A stretch of DNA of 7,852 nt from Candidatus Woesearchaeota archaeon CG10_big_fil_rev_8_21_14_0_10_32_24 (GTDB taxonomy: Archaea; Nanobdellota; Nanobdellia; Woesearchaeales; GW2011-AR9): NCBI GenBank assembly GCA_002763025.1, contig PCYG01000070.1:1-7852 (forward strand), given 5' to 3'. Made by a program: the position numbers and the translations under genes. Under the pieces are notes generated by a model, which saw nothing but the letters and a program-made list of their open reading frames with translations, was not told where the DNA came from and did not search any database. This document shows positions 1-5,291 of the stretch, one piece after another. How positions within the stretch are numbered: position 1 is the first letter of the stretch; every line of letters begins with the position of its first letter.

Positions 1-249
1 ATGGAATCATTTTCTTTAGAAACAAAAGAAATCACAGAATCTAAACTTAGGCATTTTCTTGAAACTTTGCCTCTAGAAGTATTTAGAGTAAAAGGATATA
101 TTGATATCAATGGGATAAATCATTTGATTAATTATGTTGGCGGTCGTATTACAATAGAAGAAGCAGAAGGTAAAAATGTTCTTGTGTTTATTGGAGAAGG
201 GATTAAGAAAAAGAAGAATGAAATTGTGTTGAACTTGAAACCTGCATAA
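1..249 (+). CDS. CobW/ZNG1-family metal-chaperone GTPase, C-terminal domain (5' end probably cut by window)
   Basis: The 82 visible residues match the CobW C-terminal domain. They show an opening strand with SFSLE, then FRVKGYIDI (residues 28-36), GGRITIEE (47-54) and LVFIGEGI (61-68), in the usual order for that domain. Family members are GTPases of roughly 300-400 residues that load zinc, cobalt or other metals into client proteins; the GTPase half (P-loop, CxCC) is not visible. Position 1 happens to be ATG, but the homology begins at once, so this is more likely an internal Met of a gene running in from the left than a true start. A free-standing CobW_C protein cannot be excluded. Stop is TAA at 247-249. 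The next gene's TATA box begins 2 bp later, so the CuA gene probably has its own promoter. Confidence 0.75.
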   Translation: MESFSLETKEITESKLRHFLETLPLEVFRVKGYIDINGINHLINYVGGRITIEEAEGKNVLVFIGEGIKKKKNEIVLNLKPA

Positions 250-251
250 GA

Positions 252-260
252 TTTATATAA
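252..260 (+). promoter_or_regulatory. Archaeal TATA box for the CuA lipoprotein gene
   Basis: TTTATATAA lies just after the CobW-family stop codon. Its centre is about 43 bp before the ATG at 299, which predicts a transcript start near 280-283 and a short leader carrying the ribosome binding site AAAGGT (287-292), 6 nt from the ATG. Spacing and sequence fit archaeal promoters; no start-site data exist here. Confidence 0.6.
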
Positions 261-298
261 CTCTAAAGTTAACACTCGTTAAACTAAAAGGTAATATC

Positions 299-739
299 AT
301 GAAAAAATTAAAAATATATTTGCTAATTGTTTTAATTACGTTGTCTCTAATTCTCATGGGATGCGCTTCAAAAGAAATTAAGGTGGCTGATTCGCAATCA
401 AAATCAAATGAAATAGATATACCCCAAGAACAACCTACAACCAGCACAGAATCTCAAGAAGAATCAGTTGTAAACATTAATATGGTTGCAAAAAAATGGG
501 AATTCATTCCTTCTGAAATCAAAGTAAAAAAGGGTGACAAAATAAAATTAACAATCTATAGTGAAGATGTTGCTCACGGCATCGTATTACCAGAATTTGA
601 TGTTAATCTTCAATTTCAACCAGGCGAAACAAGAGAAGTAGAATTTATTGCCGATAAAGTAGGAATCTTCACATTTTCATGTAATGTTTTTTGTGGAGAA
701 GGTCATGGTGGTATGGTTGGGAGATTAATTGTAGAATAA
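299..739 (+). CDS. CuA-domain lipoprotein (COX2-like cupredoxin)
   Basis: This 146-residue protein has a lysine-rich start, a hydrophobic stretch (residues 6-20) and a lipobox ending LMGC, predicting lipid attachment at Cys22. A polar linker (23-58) leads into a cupredoxin domain (about 59-146). The CuA ligand set is complete: His93 in the VAHG motif, then Cys128-x3-Cys132-x3-His136-x2-Met139. This is the binuclear copper pattern of cytochrome c oxidase subunit II and the nitrous-oxide reductase C-terminus, where the site accepts electrons from a donor. Unlike COX2 it lacks the two-helix membrane hairpin and is lipid-anchored instead. The residue between the two CuA cysteines that is often Glu or Gln is Val130; that position binds through its backbone, so the site should still form. 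No oxidase subunit I lies nearby. It could be an electron shuttle or a copper carrier. Confidence 0.88.
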   Translation: MKKLKIYLLIVLITLSLILMGCASKEIKVADSQSKSNEIDIPQEQPTTSTESQEESVVNINMVAKKWEFIPSEIKVKKGDKIKLTIYSEDVAHGIVLPEFDVNLQFQPGETREVEFIADKVGIFTFSCNVFCGEGHGGMVGRLIVE

Positions 740-757
740 TTTTTTATTTATTTTTTA
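740..757 (+). terminator. T-rich terminator after the CuA gene
   Basis: A run of almost pure T (TTTTTTATTTATTTTTTA) starts 1 nt after the CuA stop codon. This is the usual form of an archaeal intrinsic terminator, without a required hairpin. It would end plus-strand transcription before the MITE-like element. Confidence 0.5.
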
Positions 758-758
758 T

Positions 759-907
759 TAATATTCAGTCCCTGTAGAAACCCTCTTTTTCTTTTGTATT
801 AGTGCCCTGGCTTGCCGAGGTGCACGAGAATAGTGTAACTATTCTCGTAGTATGCGCTGTGATCTAATACAAAGATTATTGAGGGTTTCTACAGATCCTA
901 ATATTCA
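759..907. mobile_element. MITE-like palindromic element with 9-bp direct repeats
   Basis: A 131-bp core (768-898) has 18-bp terminal inverted repeats (768-785 and 881-898). Fourteen inner bases are perfect (CTGTAGAAACCCTC) and 3 of the outer 4 are mismatched. It is bounded exactly by the direct repeat TAATATTCA at 759-767 and 899-907, as expected of a target-site duplication. Further inward the arms pair again: TTTGTATTAG (793-802) with CTAATACAAA (864-873), and ACGAGAATAG (824-833) with CTATTCTCGT (839-848) around a 5-nt loop. It contains no ORF. The simplest reading is a non-autonomous transposable element moved by an IS elsewhere in the genome. A structured non-coding RNA is the alternative, because the folded stem would be very stable. 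It sits between convergent genes, where insertion does little harm. Confidence 0.65.
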
Positions 908-938
908 AACTTTGTTTTAAATATTGGTTTTCCTTTAA

Positions 939-985
939 TATATACTGAACGAAAAGTATTTTTGTGAACTTTTCGTTGGTATATA
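939..985. repeat. Hairpin 1 of a tandem pair (TATATAC/CGAAAAGT stem)
   Basis: TATATAC (939-945) pairs with GTATATA (979-985), and ACGAAAAGT (949-957) pairs with ACTTTTCGT (968-976), around a 10-nt loop. TGA opposite TG forms a small bulge between the two stem parts. It lies downstream of the minus-strand operon and may act as its 3' stem-loop. Confidence 0.6.
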
Positions 986-1036
986 CAAACGCTAAATGAA
1001 TTAAGTTCCAAATTTCATTTAGCGTTGAGTATATAC
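979..1036. repeat. Hairpin 2 of a tandem pair, sharing GTATATAC with hairpin 1
   Basis: GTATATAC (979-986) pairs with GTATATAC (1029-1036), and AACGCTAAATGAA (988-1000) pairs with TTCATTTAGCGTT (1014-1026), a 13-bp perfect stem. The right arm covers the last five codons and stop of the minus-strand membrane-protein gene at 1019. The central GTATATAC can pair with either neighbour, so hairpins 1 and 2 are mutually exclusive in their outer stems. Confidence 0.6.
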
Positions 1037-1393
1037 GGCATATCCCAATGCACTAGTGCTAATCAATTCAAAAAACGGATGATAGGGTTCAATATAATTT
1101 ATTACACCTATAACTCCTAATAAGAAAATAAGAATTTTATTACCTATAGAACAACCAAAACCAAGAAAACCCCCCATCCCTTCTCCCGTTGCTGTGAAAT
1201 CACATTTGAGATTTTTATTTTTTTTAAGATATTGATGGAAGCTGAGATATGTTCCGGAGAGTAAAGAAGTAAAAAAAAGAAAAATATAATCAAAGAAACT
1301 AACAGGAGTCATTCTTGTGAAGTAAACATTTGGAATTAAAACAGTTAAAAAACCCAATAGTACAAAAATAATTAAACTATATAAAAATGCCAA
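1019..1393 (-). CDS. Small membrane protein of unknown function, last gene of the redox operon
   Basis: The 124-residue product has about four hydrophobic segments (residues 3-25, 33-50, 74-100 and 107-120). A conserved-looking centre GEGMGGFLGFGC (70-81) is followed by NKILIFLLGV (85-94) and YIEPYHP (100-106). Cysteines are Cys64 and Cys81. From memory, related small bacterial and archaeal membrane proteins have a CPxCNK motif here; this one reads CSIGNK, so the second cysteine would be missing. That comparison is unverified. The start used is TTG at 1391-1393, because no ATG or GTG occurs in frame before the stop at 1436-1438. An earlier non-standard start overlapping the ccdA end is possible, since the frame stays open and encodes a basic stretch. 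Clustering with CcdA suggests a redox or metal role in the membrane, which is inference. Confidence 0.65.
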   Translation of the reverse strand: MAFLYSLIIFVLLGFLTVLIPNVYFTRMTPVSFFDYIFLFFTSLLSGTYLSFHQYLKKNKNLKCDFTATGEGMGGFLGFGCSIGNKILIFLLGVIGVINYIEPYHPFFELISTSALGYAVYTQR

Positions 1394-1421
1394 TGAGCTT
1401 ATCTTTATATTTTTCTTTCTT

Positions 1422-2399
1422 TCAAATGCCTTTTTTTATTTGTTTTCTAATAAAATGAATTAAGAATCCCAAAAACAACACAAACACGACAAATCCAATT
1501 ATATTAAATAACACGGATTTTTCTAAGAAGAGATTTTGCCAATCATAAAAATTTTGTTTCAAACCAAAAAATTGCAATCCATTTACAAAATTTGTCCCCC
1601 TAAAAAGAATAAAGACCAATCCTAAAAGCATAAACAATAAACCTGCAATTGCATTGGGGTAGGTGGTATGATATTCTTTTCCTTTAATTCTAAATATAAT
1701 TGTTTTATGTAACCATGAAATTTTTTCTAAATGATATTGATCGTAGAAAAATGAAAGAATAAATAATGGTACAAAAATACCTAAAGAATAGGATAACATC
1801 AATAATGCCGCAAGGCCATAATTTTGAAATGTACTAATCATTAATAAAACACCAGAGATAATAGGGCCAACACACGCGGTCCATCCGACTGCAAATAATG
1901 CTCCAGATGCAATAAGACCTTTCCAGTCTTGTCCAAGTTTGTTACTTATTTTCAAACCAGGAAATCCCTTTCCTAAAAAAATCATACCCCCAAAAATCAC
2001 GAGAATAATCCCTGCAATAGGAATAATCCAATTTAAATCAGAAAAAACAGTTGCAATCGTTTTTCCGAGAAATGTTGCCAAGAGACCCATGAGAATAAAT
2101 ATACTTGAAAATCCAACAAAGAAATAACTAGTTGCTAATGTAATATTTTTTCGTTCTTTGAACGTAATCGCAAAATATGCAGGAAATAATGGAAGCACAC
2201 ATGGAGAAACTAAGGTTGTCATTCCAGCTAAAAATGCAAGAAAGAATGAAACATTTTGTAAAACCTCCTGAGCCAAACTCTGATTATATTCTATTGATTT
2301 CAAAATACCAATTGGTAAATTATAATCGGCTATAACGGAACTAGTTAACGAAATAATTATAAAAACAAATAAAAATAAAAAAAATGTTTTTTTTTTCAT
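1422..2399 (-). CDS. ccdA: CcdA/DsbD-type transmembrane thiol-electron transporter
   Basis: The 325-residue protein carries the CcdA family hallmarks: SPCVLPLFPAYF with Cys67 in the first core helix and GWTACVGPIISG with Cys176 in the fourth. This cysteine pair carries reducing equivalents from cytoplasmic thioredoxin across the membrane to extracytoplasmic thiol proteins. It is longer than the usual CcdA of about 220-240 residues. The extra parts are an N-terminal hydrophobic or signal-like segment (5-24) with a 25-residue outer linker, a basic loop at about 220-248, and an additional C-terminal helix (295-316) ending in lysines. It starts 11 nt after the stop of the thioredoxin-like gene with no strong ribosome binding site, so coupled translation is likely. 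The neighbouring thioredoxin-fold proteins are its probable electron acceptors. Confidence 0.9.
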   Translation of the reverse strand: MKKKTFFLFLFVFIIISLTSSVIADYNLPIGILKSIEYNQSLAQEVLQNVSFFLAFLAGMTTLVSPCVLPLFPAYFAITFKERKNITLATSYFFVGFSSIFILMGLLATFLGKTIATVFSDLNWIIPIAGIILVIFGGMIFLGKGFPGLKISNKLGQDWKGLIASGALFAVGWTACVGPIISGVLLMISTFQNYGLAALLMLSYSLGIFVPLFILSFFYDQYHLEKISWLHKTIIFRIKGKEYHTTYPNAIAGLLFMLLGLVFILFRGTNFVNGLQFFGLKQNFYDWQNLFLEKSVLFNIIGFVVFVLFLGFLIHFIRKQIKKGI

Positions 2400-2410
2400 T
2401 ATTTTAATAC

Positions 2411-2851
2411 TCAGATTTTACAATTAGTTATTGAAGACAATGTCTGGAAACTTTGAACTGTCTCATATCTTTTACCATTAATAACCCATGTTGGTCTTGT
2501 TTTAATACCTTCTAACTCAGATTCATCATGATAATTGACATACTTGAAAGATTTTCCAAACATTGCTGCCTGTCCTTGTGTGTATTTACACCAACTAATT
2601 GCGCCATACATTACTGCACCTTTATCAGAGAGACATTTTGCAAAATTATCATAAGGGCCTGGAAGAGCATAATAAGAGTAAGTCCATATTGTTACAATTA
2701 AAATCAAGATAATCATTATTGATCCTCCAATAATTTTAATTTTCTTACTCTTTTTCTGCTTTAGTTCATCAACCTTTCTGAACTTTTCTTCACGCTCCTT
2801 TTGATAATTTTGATCAGAGTGATGATGAAAAGGTCCCTTCCTTTTCTTCAT
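2411..2851 (-). CDS. Membrane-anchored thioredoxin-like protein with a single active-site Cys (VKOR-partner type)
   Basis: The 146-residue product has a basic, coiled N-terminus with a His triplet (residues 9-11), one membrane helix (about 39-60) and a compact thioredoxin-like domain outside. The order FAKCL (70-74), MYGAISWC (81-88), FKYVNY (102-107) and RPTW (119-122, cis-Pro120) resembles the thioredoxin domain fused to bacterial VKOR proteins. In that family the active site is normally WCPHC; here it reads WCKYT, so only Cys88 remains. The family's extra Cys pair in the middle also appears to be deleted. Cys73 and Cys144 are still present. The start at 2851 was chosen over a longer frame (to 2917) because that extension overlaps the small lipoprotein gene and GGGGGT lies 6 nt before this ATG. 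It probably works with CcdA next door. Confidence 0.78.
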   Translation of the reverse strand: MKKRKGPFHHHSDQNYQKEREEKFRKVDELKQKKSKKIKIIGGSIMIILILIVTIWTYSYYALPGPYDNFAKCLSDKGAVMYGAISWCKYTQGQAAMFGKSFKYVNYHDESELEGIKTRPTWVINGKRYETVQSFQTLSSITNCKI

Positions 2852-2853
2852 TT

Positions 2854-3000
2854 TTAACCCCCACAACCGCCGCCAACAGGCCCACTTGGCGGAAGTGTAC
2901 TTCCTTGTGTAGCACAACCCACTACAAAGAATATTGCCATTACCACTAAAATTGAAATAATTTGTGGTTTATGACATTTAATCCATTTATTTAAATTCAT
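2854..3000 (-). CDS. 48-residue lipoprotein with Gly/Cys-rich tail
   Basis: This small gene reads ATG at 2998-3000 to TAA at 2854-2856. The protein has a basic N-terminus with Cys9-His10, a hydrophobic stretch (13-27), a lipobox VVGC with the predicted lipidated Cys29, a short Ser/Pro/Gly linker, and a tail GGGCGG with Cys46. Mature length would be only 20 residues. The ribosome binding site GGGGGT lies 7-8 nt before the ATG. It sits 18 nt after the triple-thioredoxin gene and 2 nt before the next gene, so it is clearly within the operon. I know no matching family. The single tail cysteine could be a redox partner or a metal ligand, and resembles the VGGC tails encoded upstream. Confidence 0.75.
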   Translation of the reverse strand: MNLNKWIKCHKPQIISILVVMAIFFVVGCATQGSTLPPSGPVGGGCGG

Positions 3001-3018
3001 TTTCTTTACCCCCAATTT

Positions 3019-4134
3019 TTAATTTGTTGGGCTTGTATTTTTAACGATTTCTCCAGTTTCTAAATTTTTGTAAACAATTCCTTGTCCAATTTGTTCAATA
3101 TTTCTAAAAACATAATCGCCATTTGTTTCAATGGTTCCCACATTTTTCCAAATTTGATCAAATCCTTGATAGGCAGCGAGATCTCCTTTTAATATGAGGG
3201 TTGGTATGTTCACAAGATTATATTTTTCTTTTAACCGAATACCTTCCGATGAACTAATATCTACAGATTTAATATTTTCAATTGCCATACCCATTTGTCC
3301 AAAGATTTGTTGATGAATATTCACATCATAACATTCCTCACAATCTTTATCTGAAACCAAAACTAATTCAATGGACCCTCTTATTTTTCCTGTATTTACT
3401 TCTACATAAGGGGCAAGACTTTCAACCACATATGTTCCTTCTATTTTTTTAATTCCTGCCTGTTCTAGGTTTTGGGAAATAGGATATTCTTCAATATCTT
3501 CTGAGATTAAAATTGCAGGTAATTTCATAATTTTTAGAGATTCAATCAAATCTTTTCCTTTTTGTTCAGAAACATCAATATTTTTTTCATCAGAGATACT
3601 AATCCCAACTTGTTTAAGACTATTTACAAAATTATCAAGGCCTGTACATATGGTACATTTTTTATCTTTAATCATTGTTAATTTTACATTCCCTTTAACA
3701 TTGCCTGTTAAGGCATCTTGGTAAGGCGCAGGAATATTTTCAAAAATTAATGCATCATCGCTTTTAACAAAACCTTCAAGAGATAATTTATCCACTTCAC
3801 CCTTCACAATTAGGGTAGGAAGTTTCTTAATATTATATTGTTCAATTAATTTTTTTCCTTCCGTTGTTGTTCTAGAAACAGATAATTCTTTAATAAATTC
3901 CACATTTTTACTTTTCAAAGTGTCTTTCACCGTTGAGATATCAAAACAGTTTGCACAGGTACTCGTAAGTATAATTGTTGCAATTTTTGCAGGTTTTAAT
4001 TTTTCTTTTGAAATCGCAATTTGATTGTCAATAGAACTTCCAAGATTAAACGTAGTAATCACATTAAATAATGAAATTATTACAATGAACATAATACCAT
4101 ACTTAAATAATTTATAATTAGTTTTTTTTTCCAT
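3019..4134 (-). CDS. Membrane-anchored protein with three tandem thioredoxin-like domains
   Basis: The 371-residue product has one N-terminal membrane anchor (about 11-30) and then three repeats of roughly 100 residues. Each has a CxxC site and a cis-proline 46 residues after its first Cys: CANC 60-63 with KLP (Pro106), CTIC 160-163 with KLP (Pro206), and CEEC 265-268 with NIP (Pro311). Repeats 1 and 2 each end in a similar linker (TGNVKGNV at 143-150, TGKIRGSI at 248-255). The domains lie outside the membrane and probably pass electrons or isomerise disulfides, fed by the CcdA protein downstream. The CxxC dipeptides (AN, TI, EE) differ from classical CGPC and CPHC, so the redox potentials may differ between domains. 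The ribosome binding site GATGGTGG (4141-4148) precedes the ATG. First gene of the redox operon. Confidence 0.85.
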   Translation of the reverse strand: MEKKTNYKLFKYGIMFIVIISLFNVITTFNLGSSIDNQIAISKEKLKPAKIATIILTSTCANCFDISTVKDTLKSKNVEFIKELSVSRTTTEGKKLIEQYNIKKLPTLIVKGEVDKLSLEGFVKSDDALIFENIPAPYQDALTGNVKGNVKLTMIKDKKCTICTGLDNFVNSLKQVGISISDEKNIDVSEQKGKDLIESLKIMKLPAILISEDIEEYPISQNLEQAGIKKIEGTYVVESLAPYVEVNTGKIRGSIELVLVSDKDCEECYDVNIHQQIFGQMGMAIENIKSVDISSSEGIRLKEKYNLVNIPTLILKGDLAAYQGFDQIWKNVGTIETNGDYVFRNIEQIGQGIVYKNLETGEIVKNTSPTN

Positions 4135-4156
4135 TAGTTTCCACCATCATTTTTAA

Positions 4157-4165
4157 AATTTATAA
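4157..4165 (-). promoter_or_regulatory. Possible TATA box for the redox operon
   Basis: On the minus strand this reads TTATAAATT, centred 27 bp before the ATG at 4134. If used, the transcript would begin almost at the start codon, making the mRNA nearly leaderless even though a GATGGTGG site (4141-4148) is present. The two signals conflict, so the real start may be further upstream or the operon may be read through from the genes before it. Confidence 0.35.
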
Positions 4166-4170
4166 CACTC

Positions 4171-4191
4171 AAAATAAAAAAAATAAAAAAA
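4171..4191 (-). terminator. T-rich terminator after the metal-binding operon
   Basis: Read on the minus strand, the 21 bases directly after the stop codon at 4192 are all T except two A. This matches an archaeal T-tract terminator and, with the TATA-like box next to it, divides the minus-strand genes into two likely transcripts. Confidence 0.5.
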
Positions 4192-4521
4192 TTAACAACC
4201 ACCTACCATCTCTGGAAGATTTTGCAGATTATTTTTCAATGTAGATCCTGCATCACCATTAGTTGAACTTCCACTAGATGCTGAAACTAAAAATCCACTA
4301 TTCACTTGGCTTTTAATATTCACAAGTTCAACTGCTTGAACTCCTGCTATTACAATTAATAATCCTAACAATACCGCCATTACAATAAATTTGTTAATTC
4401 CATCATTTTTTTTATTAGGAGAACCATGCTCGTGTGTGGTGTGGTGTTCTTTCCTATGCTCTTGATGTTCATGTATTGGATGATCTTCTTTGTGTTCATT
4501 TATTTCAAATTCATGTTCCAT
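4192..4521 (-). CDS. His-rich single-pass membrane protein with C-terminal MVGGC tail
   Basis: The 109-residue product has ten histidines among its first 32 residues, mixed with Glu and Lys (HEHQEHRKEHH at 17-27), then a single membrane helix (about 44-63) and a Ser/Gly-rich outer part ending LPEMVGGC. With the basic loop NKKND before the helix, the His-rich part is predicted to be cytoplasmic and the Cys109 tail outside. The His segment suggests binding of copper, zinc or nickel on the inner face; the tail cysteine suggests a thiol or metal role outside. It begins 3 nt after the previous gene. Its ribosome binding site GGAGG (4532-4536) lies inside the last codons of that gene. No family recognised. 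Confidence 0.75.
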   Translation of the reverse strand: MEHEFEINEHKEDHPIHEHQEHRKEHHTTHEHGSPNKKNDGINKFIVMAVLLGLLIVIAGVQAVELVNIKSQVNSGFLVSASSGSSTNGDAGSTLKNNLQNLPEMVGGC

Positions 4522-4524
4522 TTT

Positions 4525-5271
4525 CTAACAACCTCCTACCATTCCTGGTAAATCTTTTAATTGGCTTGGATCTGATCCCGCAACTTGCATTGCAACTTCA
4601 ACCATGTTCTTTGGGAAAAACATTGTTTTCCACTTCATTACTTCTCTTAAGACTTGGGCATCTGAATAATCTGTATTTTTCATCAATCCTAATGTTAATC
4701 CAAGTAATGCAGGATTATGCTGACAACCACACATCGATTGTCCATCCGGACTTGCACCTGTTGCGCCAAGGCCACAACAATATTCACAACTAACTCCACG
4801 AGGTTTTGCTGCAAGACTTAAATAGCGTTGGAATGTAGTAGGGTCTGAATTTTTTATGTCTTGAAGTAAACTTGGGAATAGCTTTGAAAGATAAGTCATT
4901 GAATTTATAGGATCATCAAATGAAATTCCACCTAATTTCTGACTATATTCTGGGGTTCCTGTGGGAATCATAAAATTCATGATTTCATCCTGATTCTTCA
5001 TATTTTGTAATTCAGGAAATATCGTTGCGACAGCCATGGGTGTTGATGTAATTGAAGTAATATCTATGCCTTCAAGGCTTGCCATTTTTCCTCCACTCAT
5101 TTTTAGGGGAGACTCACTTCCAGTTCCTATATTTCCTCCATTTGAATTAAGTGCACTTGAAATTGCAGAAATCTGGATTTGATTAAAAATAATTATTATT
5201 CCTGCAATCACCAATAATATTGCTAAAAATTGTTCTTTTTCATAAATTTTTTTTTCTTTTTTCTTTTTCAT
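4525..5271 (-). CDS. Membrane-anchored Cys-cluster protein (CxxCC...CxCxH) with MVGGC tail
   Basis: The 248-residue product starts with a very basic stretch, has one membrane helix (about 14-34) and then a mostly helical outer domain. The core is PRGVSCEYCCG (157-167) followed by MCGCQHNPALLG (180-191), giving Cys162, Cys165, Cys166, Cys181, Cys183 and His185: a compact cluster able to bind copper or another soft metal. The following SDAQVLREVMKWKTMFFP (203-220) has the look of a conserved family segment. I recall similar CCG...CGCxH proteins in archaeal genomes without a known role; this is unverified. The C-terminus is LPGMVGGC, nearly the same as that of the next protein. Start is supported by GGAGG at 5282-5286, 20 nt after the preceding gene. 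Confidence 0.8.
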   Translation of the reverse strand: MKKKKEKKIYEKEQFLAILLVIAGIIIIFNQIQISAISSALNSNGGNIGTGSESPLKMSGGKMASLEGIDITSITSTPMAVATIFPELQNMKNQDEIMNFMIPTGTPEYSQKLGGISFDDPINSMTYLSKLFPSLLQDIKNSDPTTFQRYLSLAAKPRGVSCEYCCGLGATGASPDGQSMCGCQHNPALLGLTLGLMKNTDYSDAQVLREVMKWKTMFFPKNMVEVAMQVAGSDPSQLKDLPGMVGGC

Positions 5272-5291
5272 TTAATCCTCGCCTCCTTTTA

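Noticed and set aside
253..447. 64-residue minus-strand reading frame
   Set aside because: It lies antisense to the start of the CuA lipoprotein gene, has no ribosome binding site that I can see, and shows no recognisable domain.
768..898. Known RNA classes (SRP RNA, RNase P RNA, H/ACA guide, riboswitch) for the palindromic element
   Set aside because: I could not find the conserved core motifs of any of these, and the flanking 9-bp direct repeat fits transposition better. A novel structured RNA is not excluded.
1939..2127. 62-residue plus-strand reading frame
   Set aside because: It is the reverse of well-conserved CcdA membrane segments and looks like their shadow.
2852..2917. 22-residue N-terminal extension of the thioredoxin-like protein
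   Set aside because: It would overlap the small lipoprotein gene in another frame, and the ATG at 2851 has its own ribosome binding site. The extension has no signal or domain.
4434..4793. 119-residue plus-strand reading frame rich in Leu and His
   Set aside because: It runs antisense across two strongly supported genes; its composition is explained by their Glu/Lys/His codons.
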